A DNA stretch of 64,000 nucleotides from Paenibacillus sp. SYP-B4298 (GCF_027627475.1 NZ_CP115484.1:1487501-1551500); one strand, 5' to 3'; positions 52,019 through 61,689 are shown, counted from the stretch's first letter. A program made the numbers and translations. Notes: generated by a model not told the origin, from the letters alone.

Positions 52019-52097
52019 AGTCTACAAGTTGGAGTCGACTTCAAGTCAAGAGCCGACGTGCAGGAATTGACTTGGAGCTGGCTCCAACTTGTATAAT
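52019..52097. promoter_or_regulatory. two divergent MerR-type promoters with 19-bp spacers
   Basis: Rightward: TTGACT (52067-52072), 19-bp spacer, TATAAT (52092-52097), with the palindrome TTGGAGCTGGCTCCAA in the spacer. Leftward: TTGACT read on the minus strand (52044-52049), 19-bp spacer, TAGACT (52019-52024), with a similar dyad in the spacer (TGAAGTCGACTCCA). The 19-bp spacer is the hallmark of promoters that MerR-type activators twist into shape. Confidence 0.85.
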
Positions 52098-52132
52098 GGA
52101 GACACGACAGGAACAATGGGGGAAATAGGATC

Positions 52133-52555
52133 ATGAGCGAAGAACAGACTTATACGATCAGAGAGGCTTCCGAAGAAACCGGGCTTTCCACGGATACGAT
52201 TCGATACTATGAGAAGATCGGTCTGCTGACGTATGCCAAGCGGAAGCCGAACAGCCATCGTCTGTATCGTGCTGAGGATCTGGAGACGATGCGGATGATC
52301 GCTTGCTATAAGAAGACAGGTCTTTCTCTGGAAAGTATGAAGCCCTTTCTTACCCTCCGGCGGGATGAGCCGATAACCGATTACCCGGAATTGGTTGAGC
52401 TGGCGGAGAAGCACAAGCGCCACATCGAGCAGCAGATCGCTTCACTGCAGCAGATTATCGTCTTTCTGGAAAGGCGGCTGTTGCCGACTGGGATCGGTTC
52501 GGAATCTGGGAGCTGTACTCTGGCAGAACCGCCCAAAGGACGGCCGCCTGCCTAA
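52133..52555 (+). CDS. MerR-family transcriptional regulator
   Basis: 140 residues, ATG start. N-terminal winged helix (~7-75): YTIREASEETGLSTDTIRYY, EKIGLLTYAKRKPNSHRLYR, then the helix linker RMIACYKKTGLSLESMKPFL, and a C-terminal coiled coil (~85-120). No metal-ligand cysteine pair is seen, so the signal is unknown. It probably regulates itself and the SDR gene through the two 19-bp-spaced promoters between them. Confidence 0.88.
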   Translation: MSEEQTYTIREASEETGLSTDTIRYYEKIGLLTYAKRKPNSHRLYRAEDLETMRMIACYKKTGLSLESMKPFLTLRRDEPITDYPELVELAEKHKRHIEQQIASLQQIIVFLERRLLPTGIGSESGSCTLAEPPKGRPPA

Positions 52556-52582
52556 CCTTGATTGCTTAGCAACTTTCGCGGC

Positions 52583-53605
52583 CTAGCGCTTGACGATCAG
52601 CACCAGCCATCCCAGGCTGATCAGTCCGAACAACGGGTACAGCGTAGAGAGCAGGATGCCAAAGCCGAGCTGACTGAGCAGATAACTGATGAACAGGATG
52701 GAGAGGACAATCCAATGCTGTGCGATCCCTAGGCGTTCATGCAGTTGCAGGGTCAGACCGTATACATTAGCGATCAAGGTCGTGAAGATTTCGGAGAAGA
52801 TCAGGAAGATGTAGATCCACTGGATGCCCTGTCCGAACTGCTTGGCTATGCCGGCCATCGGGATGGCATATTGGGTGATGCCCGGCATGTTGGCGGATAG
52901 TGTAATATGTCCGACCAGCAGCATGAAGCCGATGCCGATCCCGCCGATCCATGCACCGCCGATAATCAACCGGCGATCCTTCACCTTCGCGCCGAGGGGC
53001 ACGAGCACGGTCTGCGCCATCGACAGATTGAAGGCGGTGTATAGGAACGGCGACATCCAGGCTCCCAGCCAGGAATGGTCATTGACCAGCTCTAGCCAGC
53101 GGGTGGAGGTCGGCAGCGGAATCGTTTTGAATAGTAAAATAAAGGTAAATAGCAGCATGGCGGGCACAACGATCGAGTTGACAGCGAGAATGGCGGACAA
53201 GCCCTTGCGCAGCAGCATATAGCAAGCGGCCAGCGTAATCACAAGTCCGGTCTGATAGGATATATTCAGATGCTCGGAGAAGATCGAACCTGCTCCGGCG
53301 AGCATAACGCCGGTTACACCCAGCAGAACCACGATCATAAACAGGCTTACCAGCCGTCCCAGCCGCTCCCCGAATAAGGCAATATTCAAGTCCTCATAGG
53401 ACACAGCGGATATATCGGCAGCCAGCAGCATCATCTTGGCTCCGAGCCAGATGAACAGCCCGGCGACGAGCAGGATGGTGAACATGCTGATAAAGCCGAA
53501 GCGGGTGAAAAATTGCAATATTTCCTGGCCGCTGGCGAAGCCAGCGCCGACGACTGTACCCATAAAGGTGAGGCCGATGCCAAGCATGGTGCCAAGCTTT
53601 CGCAT
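52583..53605 (-). CDS. YkvI-family membrane protein (amino-acid-permease-like)
   Basis: 340 residues with ten hydrophobic helices. The first helix has GTVVGAGFASGQEILQFF, the pattern of the YkvI/LeuT-fold-related family. A conserved IDxFSxLF-like part is not seen, but the alternation of helices and short loops is typical. The substrate is unknown. The start codon is an ATG with AAGGAGGGAATAG upstream. It is divergent from the preceding MerR gene's neighbourhood, single-cistron as far as seen. Confidence 0.7.
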   Translation of the reverse strand: MRKLGTMLGIGLTFMGTVVGAGFASGQEILQFFTRFGFISMFTILLVAGLFIWLGAKMMLLAADISAVSYEDLNIALFGERLGRLVSLFMIVVLLGVTGVMLAGAGSIFSEHLNISYQTGLVITLAACYMLLRKGLSAILAVNSIVVPAMLLFTFILLFKTIPLPTSTRWLELVNDHSWLGAWMSPFLYTAFNLSMAQTVLVPLGAKVKDRRLIIGGAWIGGIGIGFMLLVGHITLSANMPGITQYAIPMAGIAKQFGQGIQWIYIFLIFSEIFTTLIANVYGLTLQLHERLGIAQHWIVLSILFISYLLSQLGFGILLSTLYPLFGLISLGWLVLIVKR

Positions 53606-53734
53606 TTCCTATTCCCTCCTTGGTCTCCCTTCTATCAGCCTATGTCGCCATATGGACAAGGATGACAGTTAGTTCAGCATGAGGAGGGAATGCAGTTCCC
53701 TGTATGGTTAGATGGCTGCATATGGACACAATAA

Positions 53735-53790
53735 AGCACCCGCGCTGTGGCAGGCTGTTGCGCAGAACAGCTTGCCACAGCGCGGGTGCT
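53735..53790 (-). terminator. strong hairpin terminator after the lipoprotein gene
   Basis: AGCACCCGCGCTGTGGCA pairs with TGCCACAGCGCGGGTGCT, 18 bp, with an inner stem. On the minus strand it is followed by TTTATTGT. Confidence 0.8.
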
Positions 53791-53869
53791 AGTGGACGAG
53801 TAAGGATGCTAGCCTCTAAAGGCAGGGGAATACGTCATTGCAGTCGTGCCATCCGCTGCACAGGCGCGG

Positions 53870-54619
53870 CTAGCTGTTGACAAATAGCTTGATGGAGAGC
53901 ACCTCATTGCTCTGCGGATCAAGATCAAGCTTCAGGAACGCGCCTTCAGCCTTATAACCTAGCGTATACGTATTATGATTGGATGGCTTGCCGAGCGCCT
54001 TGACCGCATCTTCGCTGGACTGCCCGATACGCAAGCCGTTGAGCCCGGTCTTCACCTTGTCACCGTATACCTCTATGAACTTGACCTTGTACTTGCCATC
54101 ATAGCCGACCGAGAAGCCGTCGTATTCGTTGATATTCAGCGTTTCCTTCTGATCCTCGGTAGAGAATTCATCCTGAGGCTTGCCATATTGCGCGATAACG
54201 GTGTCCTGAGCGTCGCCAATCGAGATGCCGAGCAGCAGCGGTGCCTTGGCGTCCCAGGCTTTGGACGATTCCGTCTTCACCTTGCCGCCGGTTGCCGTCT
54301 CTCCTGTACCGGGAGATTTGGCGCTATTGTCCGGCGGGGTAATCAGCGAGGCCGTCTCGTTGTCCTCGGCGGGCTGATTGTCATACGTCTGCTGCGGGCT
54401 CTGCTCCTGCGGGTCTGCTTGCTCGCTGTGCTCGCTGTCGTCTGGCTCAGCCACATTGCCCTTGGTTTCTTGTGCGTGTGAATCTACCTTCTGCTCGGAG
54501 CCTGCGTCCGCCGTCTGTACGCTCTTGCCCGGCTGCGCCGTCGGCGCTTCCTTGGAGCAGCCAGCAGCCAGTGCGAGCAGCAAGCATGCGGATAGCAGCA
54601 GAAGCCTGGATGATTTCAT
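53870..54619 (-). CDS. exported lipoprotein with C-terminal repeat-like domain
   Basis: 249 residues from ATG 54619, with AAGGAGG nine bases upstream. Lipobox LAAGC places Cys 21 as the lipidated residue. Residues ~25-115 are a disordered, Gln/Glu/Asp/Pro-rich linker. The C-terminal part (~125-249) has two related halves, each beginning LLGISIGDAQDTVIAQYGKP or LRIGQSSEDAVKALGKPSNH, the style of DUF4309-like domains. The function is unknown. It is a surface lipoprotein on the outer face of the membrane. Confidence 0.7.
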   Translation of the reverse strand: MKSSRLLLLSACLLLALAAGCSKEAPTAQPGKSVQTADAGSEQKVDSHAQETKGNVAEPDDSEHSEQADPQEQSPQQTYDNQPAEDNETASLITPPDNSAKSPGTGETATGGKVKTESSKAWDAKAPLLLGISIGDAQDTVIAQYGKPQDEFSTEDQKETLNINEYDGFSVGYDGKYKVKFIEVYGDKVKTGLNGLRIGQSSEDAVKALGKPSNHNTYTLGYKAEGAFLKLDLDPQSNEVLSIKLFVNS

Positions 54620-54868
54620 GAGCAGATCCCTCCTTATTGTGTGATCTTCGTCTTGCCCGTTGATGACATAACAACACGATGCCAAGGGAGCTTGGCACTC
54701 TGTATATGATACTTAGACGGATAACTTGATAAAAAGTTTCATGGTATTCGCTATTAATCGGCGATTTGCAATAATTTAGCGCCAGAGGCGGCGAAGCAGT
54801 TGCGAAAAGTGGTCATTGTATGGTACTTTAACGAAAAGAATCGTAGGAATTGAAGGGAACGTGAACAC

Positions 54869-55438
54869 ATGGATATTTTAAAAGACAGAATTCTTCGTGA
54901 AGCATCGGTTCTATCAAACGATGTGCTCAAGCTGGACGGACTGCTTAATCATCAGGTGGACCCTGAGCTGACGATGCAGATGGGGCAGGAATTTGCCCGC
55001 CGCTTTGCGGAGGAGAACATTACCAAGATCATCACAGTGGAGTCCTCCGGCATCCCGGTTGCCTTCTCGACTGCGCTGACCTTGAATGTGCCGCTGCTCT
55101 TTGCCCGCCGCAAGAAAACATTGATCAATGAACCCGATGCGCTCACGGAACGGGTCCCTTCGTTTACCAAAGGCATCGTTACCGATATTATGGTCTCGCG
55201 CCAGTATCTTTCACCTGAGGATCGCGTATTGTTTATTGATGATATTATCGCCAATGGCGACGCTGCCCGCGGCCTGATCAAGATTATCGAGCGCTCTGGC
55301 GCCCAACTGGCGGGTGTGGGGATCGTCGTGGAGAAAACCTTCCAGGCTGGCGGCCGCGCTATTCGCGAGCAGGGCTATCGCGTGGAATCGTTGGTGCGCA
55401 TCGCCTCGCTTGATGGCGGTACAATTACTTTTGCATAA
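54869..55438 (+). CDS. xpt: xanthine phosphoribosyltransferase
   Basis: 189 residues, full length. It converts xanthine and PRPP to XMP in purine salvage. It has the PRPP-binding motif VLFIDDIIANGDAARGL and the opening MDILKDRILREASVLSNDVL. Gram-positive xpt genes often follow a purine riboswitch; the 184 bases upstream hold only AT-rich sequence with no purine-riboswitch core seen. It is followed by a GC-rich dyad (GGGGACG with CGTCCCC) without a T-run. Confidence 0.94.
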   Translation: MDILKDRILREASVLSNDVLKLDGLLNHQVDPELTMQMGQEFARRFAEENITKIITVESSGIPVAFSTALTLNVPLLFARRKKTLINEPDALTERVPSFTKGIVTDIMVSRQYLSPEDRVLFIDDIIANGDAARGLIKIIERSGAQLAGVGIVVEKTFQAGGRAIREQGYRVESLVRIASLDGGTITFA

Positions 55439-55573
55439 TGTCGTGTTTCTGAAGGGGACGTTCCGCGTCCCCGCTCGGCCAAGCTCGCGGTTTTTCCATT
55501 CATTCCGCTCTTTCCACCGCGGGAGTTTTCCTCTATAATAACAAATAAGTGGCTGAAAGGGAGGCAGAAGGAT

Positions 55574-55900
55574 ATGGATAAATTGGAAGTCATGCCAGAA
55601 TTTTTTCATACTCAATTGTCCGATGCCAAAATTCATTTCGAGCGTGCACTCGATTGCAAACATACCGAGTTCGACACTCTGTATCCGTATATGATTGAGC
55701 ATCCACAATTTTTCTGGTACAAACGTTATGTCGCCTGGTCGGAGCTATTGACGGTTGTTAAGCTGTGTGAGCAGTTGAACATCCCGTGGCGCGATAAATT
55801 CACCGAGAAACAGAGTGAATATATCGCTCAGCGAGTGATGTCGTCGCGGGTGCTGGATGAATGGTACGAGACGAATGACTCCAAGGAGCATGTTGGTTAA
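55574..55900 (+). CDS. conserved hypothetical cytoplasmic protein
   Basis: 108 residues, ATG with GGGAGGCAGAAGG upstream. Mainly helical (FFHTQLSDAKIHFERALDCK, WYKRYVAWSELLTVVKLCEQ), without membrane segments or known motifs. Charge and length are typical of small Paenibacillus housekeeping-type proteins. Not recognised. Confidence 0.6.
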   Translation: MDKLEVMPEFFHTQLSDAKIHFERALDCKHTEFDTLYPYMIEHPQFFWYKRYVAWSELLTVVKLCEQLNIPWRDKFTEKQSEYIAQRVMSSRVLDEWYETNDSKEHVG

Positions 55901-56054
55901 TGACTGTCGTTTCGTTGCAGGTAGTTGTATAGGATTCAACGGAAGAGACCTCGAAGCCCGGATGGGACCACGGGTCTCTTTGTTTCTACGCGGAACGAAG
56001 CTTAGCCCGTCAAGGACGGCGGCAGCCGTTTACGCTTGTCAACGAAGGAGCGGG

Positions 56055-56273
56055 ATGAGAATGATATCAGATGAGCATCTGGATGCCTTTCGCCAAGATG
56101 GCGCGATGGTCAGAGTCGTGCGGGACCAACTGGAGGAGAATGATGTGGTCGGCATCGTCGTCGCATGGGATGCAGATCAAGTGATGATACGTAAAGCGAA
56201 CCGGCGGATTGTAAAGCTGAGCCGAGCCCATCATTATGAGCTTGCATCAGAGGAACGCAGCGATCCGTTCTAA
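56055..56273 (+). CDS. small hypothetical protein
   Basis: 72 residues from ATG 56055, or 70 from ATG 56061 (AAGGAG lies ten bases before the second). It reads DEHLDAFRQDGAMVRVVRDQ, then VVGIVVAWDADQVMIRKANR, a compact beta-rich fold of the SH3/KOW-like kind. A longer frame to 55857 lacks support. A strong terminator follows. Confidence 0.55.
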   Translation: MRMISDEHLDAFRQDGAMVRVVRDQLEENDVVGIVVAWDADQVMIRKANRRIVKLSRAHHYELASEERSDPF

Positions 56274-56291
56274 TACGGTCACCAATCAGGA

Positions 56292-56329
56292 AGCCAGCTT
56301 ATGAGCCTTTGCTCACAGGCTGGTTTTTT
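56292..56329 (+). terminator. rho-independent terminator
   Basis: AGCCAGCTTATGAGC pairs with GCTCACAGGCTGGT and is followed by TTTTTT. Confidence 0.88.
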
Positions 56330-56434
56330 GCCGCTGCGAAGAGGCGGGGGGCTTCATGTGTGCGGCTATGATGGGGAAGTATCACGGGCTGCCGTATACG
56401 GGATACTGTTACGAAGAGAAGCGGGGGAATAGAC

Positions 56435-58264
56435 ATGTTTTACTCACTAAAAAACCGGCTCATGGCCTTCTTTATTTTGCTGCTTGTTCTCTCGTTCGGC
56501 ACGATGTCGCTGCTGCTGTTCAATGAAGCGCGCGCACTGGTTCGCAGCTATATTGAATCGTCAGCGCTGGAGAAGATGGACCAATACGGCTCCTTTGTCC
56601 AGATGGCGCTGACCCAAATCTATGACTTGTCCTCCTTCGTCTTCAACAGCGAGATGACGAAGGAGTGGGATCGCACGCTATCGGACGCACAACGGAGCAG
56701 CGGGGACAAGATGCTCGCGAATCTGGCGCTGAGCCAGTTTCTGACGCAGGCGACGAACAACTACTCGGGCGTATCGTCTGTCACGATATACCGCCGGGAT
56801 GGACTATGGATTGGCGCCGAGAATCAGGTTGTATCCGACCCCTCGTTTCTGAGTGAGCCATGGTATACCGGATTTCTCAAGCATAGCGAGCGCTGGGTAT
56901 CCGCCCATACGGATCAGGTGGAGGCTAATTATTCGCGATCGTATCAGGTCGTCAGCTTGCTGATGCCGATCGGCACGTTTGAGCCGTCGAAGGCGCGGAA
57001 TGTAATGAAGGTCAATGTCAGCTCAGATTTTTTACTGGAGCCGCTAAATCGGATTCATCTGGGTGAAAGCGGAAACATTTATCTATTGGATCAGGAGGGA
57101 CGCCCTGTTCTGCCACAGGACGGGTTTGACCGGTATCCAGAGGCGGCGGACAAGATGAAGGAGGTTATTGCTTCGTCAACGAAGCAGGGGGTTGAATATG
57201 TGCAGAATCATCGGGGACAGACGGATATTCTTGTCTACAAGAAGCTGACCAAAAATAACTGGCTGCTCGCTGGCTTCGTGTCAGAGGAGGATCTGTATGC
57301 GAATTTGTCGCGGCTGCGCAGCAGCATGACGATCCTTGCTACCGTTCTGCTGGTAGCCGCGATCGTACTGGCGACCTGGCTCGCCTACAGTATTACCAAG
57401 CCGCTCTCACGACTGGTATCCGCCATGCGGCAGGTACAAAAGGGGGAGTTTGCCAATGCGGAGCAGCTCATCCCGGAGCAGCGGGTAATCCGCCACGAGG
57501 TCGATTATGCAACCTCGACCTTCCGCCAGATGGTGCAGCAATTGCGCAGTCATATTCAGACGGAATTCGAGCTGAAGCTGCTGCGGCAGCAAGCGGAGTA
57601 TAAGGCTCTTCTGCTCCAGATTAATCCTCATTTCCTGTTTAATACGCTGGAGCTGCTTAGCAGTCTGGCTATACAGGGAAAGACGAAGCCTACGGTCCGC
57701 ATCATTGAAGCCTTGGGCAAAATGCTCCGCTTCTCCTTGCGGATCAGTGAGGATTTAATCCCGCTTAGGGAGGAGCTGACGTACATTCGCCATTATGTAA
57801 GCATCCTGCAAATCCGGTTTGGCGAGCGTCTTGATCTGACGATCCAGGAAGAGGGAGAGCTGGAGCAACTGGAGATAGCAAAGTTTATATTGCAGCCGTT
57901 GATCGAGAATGCGGTCAAGTATGGCTTTGCAGAGCAAATGGAAGCGAAGGTCGTTATAACCATCCGCCGGGAGGGCGGGCGTCTGCGCCTGATCGTCACG
58001 GATAATGGATCAGGCATGTCCGCACAGCGATTGGCTGAGCTGACTACGAATAAAGGGGCGATAGAGATGGATCAAATTTTGCGCAGCAAATCCAAGCAGA
58101 TCGGACTTCGCAATGTGCTGGCACGCTGCCAGCTTTATTATGGCTCATTGTTCGAATATACGATTCAATCGAGGGATAGTGGCCCAGAGCGCGGAACGAT
58201 GATTGAGCTGATCGTACCCGTACAAAGGAGGACGCAGGATGTACCGCGTATTGATCGTGGATGA
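56435..58264 (+). CDS. YesM-type sensor histidine kinase
   Basis: 609 residues, ATG after AGCGGGGG. Helix 1 at ~10-30, then a large extracellular dCache-like sensor (~35-290) and a second helix (~295-318). HAMP linker (~320-375), His_kinase domain with phospho-acceptor His 399 in INPHFLFNT, and HATPase with the N box LIENAVKYG and G box DNGSGM. It is the membrane partner of the response regulator that overlaps its 3' end. It probably senses an extracellular oligosaccharide or its binding protein and controls the ABC genes that follow. Confidence 0.9.
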   Translation: MFYSLKNRLMAFFILLLVLSFGTMSLLLFNEARALVRSYIESSALEKMDQYGSFVQMALTQIYDLSSFVFNSEMTKEWDRTLSDAQRSSGDKMLANLALSQFLTQATNNYSGVSSVTIYRRDGLWIGAENQVVSDPSFLSEPWYTGFLKHSERWVSAHTDQVEANYSRSYQVVSLLMPIGTFEPSKARNVMKVNVSSDFLLEPLNRIHLGESGNIYLLDQEGRPVLPQDGFDRYPEAADKMKEVIASSTKQGVEYVQNHRGQTDILVYKKLTKNNWLLAGFVSEEDLYANLSRLRSSMTILATVLLVAAIVLATWLAYSITKPLSRLVSAMRQVQKGEFANAEQLIPEQRVIRHEVDYATSTFRQMVQQLRSHIQTEFELKLLRQQAEYKALLLQINPHFLFNTLELLSSLAIQGKTKPTVRIIEALGKMLRFSLRISEDLIPLREELTYIRHYVSILQIRFGERLDLTIQEEGELEQLEIAKFILQPLIENAVKYGFAEQMEAKVVITIRREGGRLRLIVTDNGSGMSAQRLAELTTNKGAIEMDQILRSKSKQIGLRNVLARCQLYYGSLFEYTIQSRDSGPERGTMIELIVPVQRRTQDVPRIDRG

Positions 58265-59798
58265 TGAACTGGAAATCCGTCAAGGACTTCGCCTGAAGGC
58301 AGACTGGGCTGAGCTTGGGCTGACTGTTGCGGGCGAGGCGGGCAATGGCAGTGAGGCGATGGAATGGCTGGAGCGGCATACCGCTCAGATCGTAATTACA
58401 GATATGAATATGCCCATTATGAACGGGGTCTCCTTTCTGGAGACATGCAGCAGCCGCTATCCAGATATAAGGCTAATCGTGATTACCGGCTATGAGGATT
58501 TCAATTATGCCCGGGCGGCGGTGCGTCATCAGGCACGAGATTATCTGCTCAAGCCGGTCTCAAGCTCTGAGCTGACAGAGGTTCTGATGAAGGTTGTACA
58601 GGAGCTGGATCAGGCGCGCACGACTGTAGACAAGCAGAGTGTGCTGGAATGGCGGCTCTCGGAGTATTACAAGGAGATGAAGGAGCATTGTATTCTCCAG
58701 CTCGTCAAGGAGGGGCTGGTCTATGAGCAGACCATGCTGGAACGGTCGAGGCGCTTCGACCTGGAGCCATGGCAGGAAATTCCGGTGCGGTTTATAACAG
58801 CCGGGCTGCTGGAGCGGGATCATGAGCCAGAGCAAGAGCGGTCAGCCCACAAGCTGCGCCTGCCCTTTGAGCTGCTCTGTAGAGAACTGGCTGCTACGGC
58901 AGTGGACTGGGGCGATGTCCACGTCTTTCGAGATGCCAATTACCCGGGATTGATGCACTACATTATTCAAGAGGCGGCAGGAGCGGCAGAGGGATTCAGC
59001 AATCTGCTGCGAGCGTGTATCGTGAACAACCTGGGGCTCGTGCCCACCATCGCATATAGCGAAGTCAGGACAGGCTTTGGCGAATGGAAGGAGGGGTATA
59101 TGTCGGCTCTGTTAGCCTGGAATTTATCCCATAGCGACCAGCGCCATGAGACGAATATGCTGACTGAGGACACTGCCAGACAGCTAAGGCGGCATCTGGC
59201 TCATGGCGAGCTGGAGCCGTTCCGGCGGGTGGTCGTCAAGGAACTGGAGACGGTATATAGTCAATCGCGGCCAGGCTTTGTGAAGCTGGTGCTGCAGCTA
59301 TATTTGCTGCTGGATCATGCCGCTTATGGGAAGGGACTGGAGATGGGCAGCGGGAGCCAGCTTTGGCTTAGGCCGGAGCGTGTCTGGGAGTTTAATACCC
59401 CGGCGAAGGCGGAGCAATTCATTGGCGAATTGGCGGAGAAGATTATCCGTCATGGACGCGAGGACAAGGAGGAGCCGGACTCATCCGCGATCCGCGAGGC
59501 GAAGCGTTTTATTGATGAGAATTACATGTATGATCTGACGCTGACGATGCTCGCGGAGCGCTACCGTTATCATCCGACCTATTTCTCGGAGATGTTCAAA
59601 GCCCAGGCGGGCACCAGCTTTATTCATTATGTCACGGATATTCGAATGAAGCATGCGATGCGCCTGCTTGAGGGGACAGAGCTAGGCCTTGGGGACATCG
59701 CCGAGCTGACGGGCTTCTCCAATGCCAGTTATTTTAGCTCCAAATTCAAAAAGCGGTACGGCCTATCGCCGTCGGAGTATAGAAATTCGCGTCAGTAA
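58239..59798 (+). CDS. YesN-type response regulator (REC plus AraC)
   Basis: 519 residues. Its start lies 26 bases inside the end of the kinase gene, so the two are translationally coupled. REC domain 1-120 with phospho-acceptor Asp 55 in VITDMNMPIMN. A long middle region (~125-410), then a C-terminal AraC/XylS pair of helix-turn-helix motifs (~415-515) with FIDENYMYDLTLTMLAERYR and DIAELTGFSNASYFSSKFKK. It activates the downstream transport operon when phosphorylated. Confidence 0.92.
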   Translation: MYRVLIVDDELEIRQGLRLKADWAELGLTVAGEAGNGSEAMEWLERHTAQIVITDMNMPIMNGVSFLETCSSRYPDIRLIVITGYEDFNYARAAVRHQARDYLLKPVSSSELTEVLMKVVQELDQARTTVDKQSVLEWRLSEYYKEMKEHCILQLVKEGLVYEQTMLERSRRFDLEPWQEIPVRFITAGLLERDHEPEQERSAHKLRLPFELLCRELAATAVDWGDVHVFRDANYPGLMHYIIQEAAGAAEGFSNLLRACIVNNLGLVPTIAYSEVRTGFGEWKEGYMSALLAWNLSHSDQRHETNMLTEDTARQLRRHLAHGELEPFRRVVVKELETVYSQSRPGFVKLVLQLYLLLDHAAYGKGLEMGSGSQLWLRPERVWEFNTPAKAEQFIGELAEKIIRHGREDKEEPDSSAIREAKRFIDENYMYDLTLTMLAERYRYHPTYFSEMFKAQAGTSFIHYVTDIRMKHAMRLLEGTELGLGDIAELTGFSNASYFSSKFKKRYGLSPSEYRNSRQ

Positions 59799-59930
59799 GC
59801 AGGGGAATCGACCAGCAACCCGAAAAAAACGATAATGAACATCCGAAAAGATCGTATTCAGCCTCGACCTTCTTGCCTCTACAATAGAACTATACAGAAG
59901 ATCGTTCTACATGATGAGGAGGAGAGTGCG

Positions 59931-60848
59931 ATGCAAGCTGCACGCAGACGGTCGCTTGACAGCCATAACAAGACGGCGTATCTGTTTTTACTACCATGGC
60001 TGGTCGGCTTTGTCGGCCTGACGCTCGGGCCAATGCTCGGTTCGTTGTATTTATCCCTGACCAAGTTTAATTTGCTGAATCCCCCCGTGTGGCTAGGACT
60101 GGACAATTACGCGAGCATTTTCAGCCAGGACCCGACCTTCACAAGCTCTCTGTCGCTCACCTTTACGTATGTGCTGGTGTCCGTACCGCTGCGCCTGGCC
60201 TTCGCGCTCATGGTCGCGCTGGCGCTGAACAAGGGGATTCGGGCGCTTGGCCTGTACAGAACGGTCTACTATATTCCGTCTCTGCTGGGCGGCAGTGTGG
60301 CGATTGCGATTGTATGGCGCAACATCTTTGACGGAGACGGTCTGGTTAATCAGGCGCTGGCCTGGTTCGGAATTGAAGGGCCGGCCTGGATCGCTCACCC
60401 GGATTATATTTTGTCCACCATTATTACGCTGTCTGTATGGCAATTCGGCTCGGCGATGGTGATTTTTCTGGCAGGACTCAAGCAGGTTCCCGCCGATCTG
60501 TACGAAGCAGCGCAGGTCGATGGCGCAGGGAAGACGAGGCAATTTTTCCGTATTACGCTGCCGATGCTGACGCCGGTTATTTTCTTCAACCTGGTGATGA
60601 GCATTATTAATTCCTTTCAGGTTTTTACACCAGGCTTTGTCATTGGAGACGGACGCGGGGGGCCGCTGAACGCTACGATGTTCTATACGCTGTATCTCTA
60701 TATGAAAGGGTTCTCATTCTTTGATATGGGGTATGCCTCTGCGCTGGCCTGGCTTATGCTCCTGATCATCAGCTTTTTTACCGTCATTGTATTTCTGACC
60801 TCCAAATATTGGGTGTTCTATGGTGACGGCAAGGAAGGGGGGAGGTAG
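59931..60848 (+). CDS. sugar ABC transporter permease 1 (MalF/LplB-like)
   Basis: 305 residues from ATG 59931, with GAGGAGGAG upstream; a frame to 59835 is not used. Six membrane helices. The EAA loop that touches the ATPase reads AAQVDGAGKTRQFFRITLPM. It is the first of two permeases, ending four bases before the second begins. No ATPase is encoded here; such importers in Paenibacillus usually share MsmX. Confidence 0.9.
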   Translation: MQAARRRSLDSHNKTAYLFLLPWLVGFVGLTLGPMLGSLYLSLTKFNLLNPPVWLGLDNYASIFSQDPTFTSSLSLTFTYVLVSVPLRLAFALMVALALNKGIRALGLYRTVYYIPSLLGGSVAIAIVWRNIFDGDGLVNQALAWFGIEGPAWIAHPDYILSTIITLSVWQFGSAMVIFLAGLKQVPADLYEAAQVDGAGKTRQFFRITLPMLTPVIFFNLVMSIINSFQVFTPGFVIGDGRGGPLNATMFYTLYLYMKGFSFFDMGYASALAWLMLLIISFFTVIVFLTSKYWVFYGDGKEGGR

Positions 60849-60852
60849 GCAG

Positions 60853-61689
60853 ATGGACAAGAAGGTATGGACCCGTGCAGGCAAGCACATGCTGATTATT
60901 GCCTTCGGGCTGCTGATGCTCTATCCGGTGCTCTGGCTGCTGAGCAGCTCCTTCAAGCCGAACAGTCTTATTTTCTCGGATACGGGCATCTGGCCCGCCC
61001 AATTGACGCTAGATAATTACTACAATGGCTGGAAGGGACTGCAAGGCATCTCCTTCGGCACGTTCTTCGCTAACTCGGCTCAGATTTCGGTGCTCTCGGT
61101 GCTTGGCAATATCGCGACCTGCTCCTTGGCCGCTTATGCATTTGCCCGCTTGAATTTCCGGTTCAAGAAGCTGTGGTTCAGCCTGATGCTGGTGACGATT
61201 ATGCTGCCCTACCATGTTTCGCTGATTCCGCAATACATCATCTATAACGAGCTGGGCTGGATTAACACCTATCTGCCGCTCATCCTGCCCAAGTGGCTTG
61301 CTCATGATTCCTTTTTTATATTGCTGATGGTCCAGTTCATCCGGGGGATTCCCAAGGAGCTGGACGAGAGTGCAACGATAGACGGCTGTAGTCAAGGGCA
61401 GCTTTACTTCCGGATTATCATGCCGCTGCTGGTTCCGGCTTTGATTACAACGGCGATCTTCACCTTCATCTGGACATGGGATGACTTCTTCAGCCAGATG
61501 ATTTATCTCAGTGATATTAAGCAATTTACGGTGCAGTTAGGTATTCGTTCGTTGTTCGATCCTTCCGGAGAGTCGGATTGGGGAGCCTTGCTGGCGATGT
61601 CAGCGCTATCGCTTGTCCCCATCATGACGATATTTCTGGCCTTCCAGAAATATTTTTTGGATGGCATTGCGACAACTGGACTAAAATAA
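60853..61689 (+). CDS. sugar ABC transporter permease 2 (MalG/YtcP-like)
   Basis: 278 residues from ATG 60853 with GGGGGGAGGTAGG just upstream. Six membrane helices and the EAA loop SATIDGCSQGQLYFRIIMPL. It pairs with permease 1 to form the membrane channel of a CUT1-type sugar importer. Confidence 0.9.
   Translation: MDKKVWTRAGKHMLIIAFGLLMLYPVLWLLSSSFKPNSLIFSDTGIWPAQLTLDNYYNGWKGLQGISFGTFFANSAQISVLSVLGNIATCSLAAYAFARLNFRFKKLWFSLMLVTIMLPYHVSLIPQYIIYNELGWINTYLPLILPKWLAHDSFFILLMVQFIRGIPKELDESATIDGCSQGQLYFRIIMPLLVPALITTAIFTFIWTWDDFFSQMIYLSDIKQFTVQLGIRSLFDPSGESDWGALLAMSALSLVPIMTIFLAFQKYFLDGIATTGLK

Noticed and set aside
54681-54700. Dyad TGCCAAGGGAGCTTGGCA upstream of the lipoprotein gene
   Set aside because: Short stem without a T-run; no match to a known operator that I could name.
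54700-54868. Possible purine riboswitch before xpt
   Set aside because: No conserved loop or core bases seen by eye in the leader; recorded instead as a finding.
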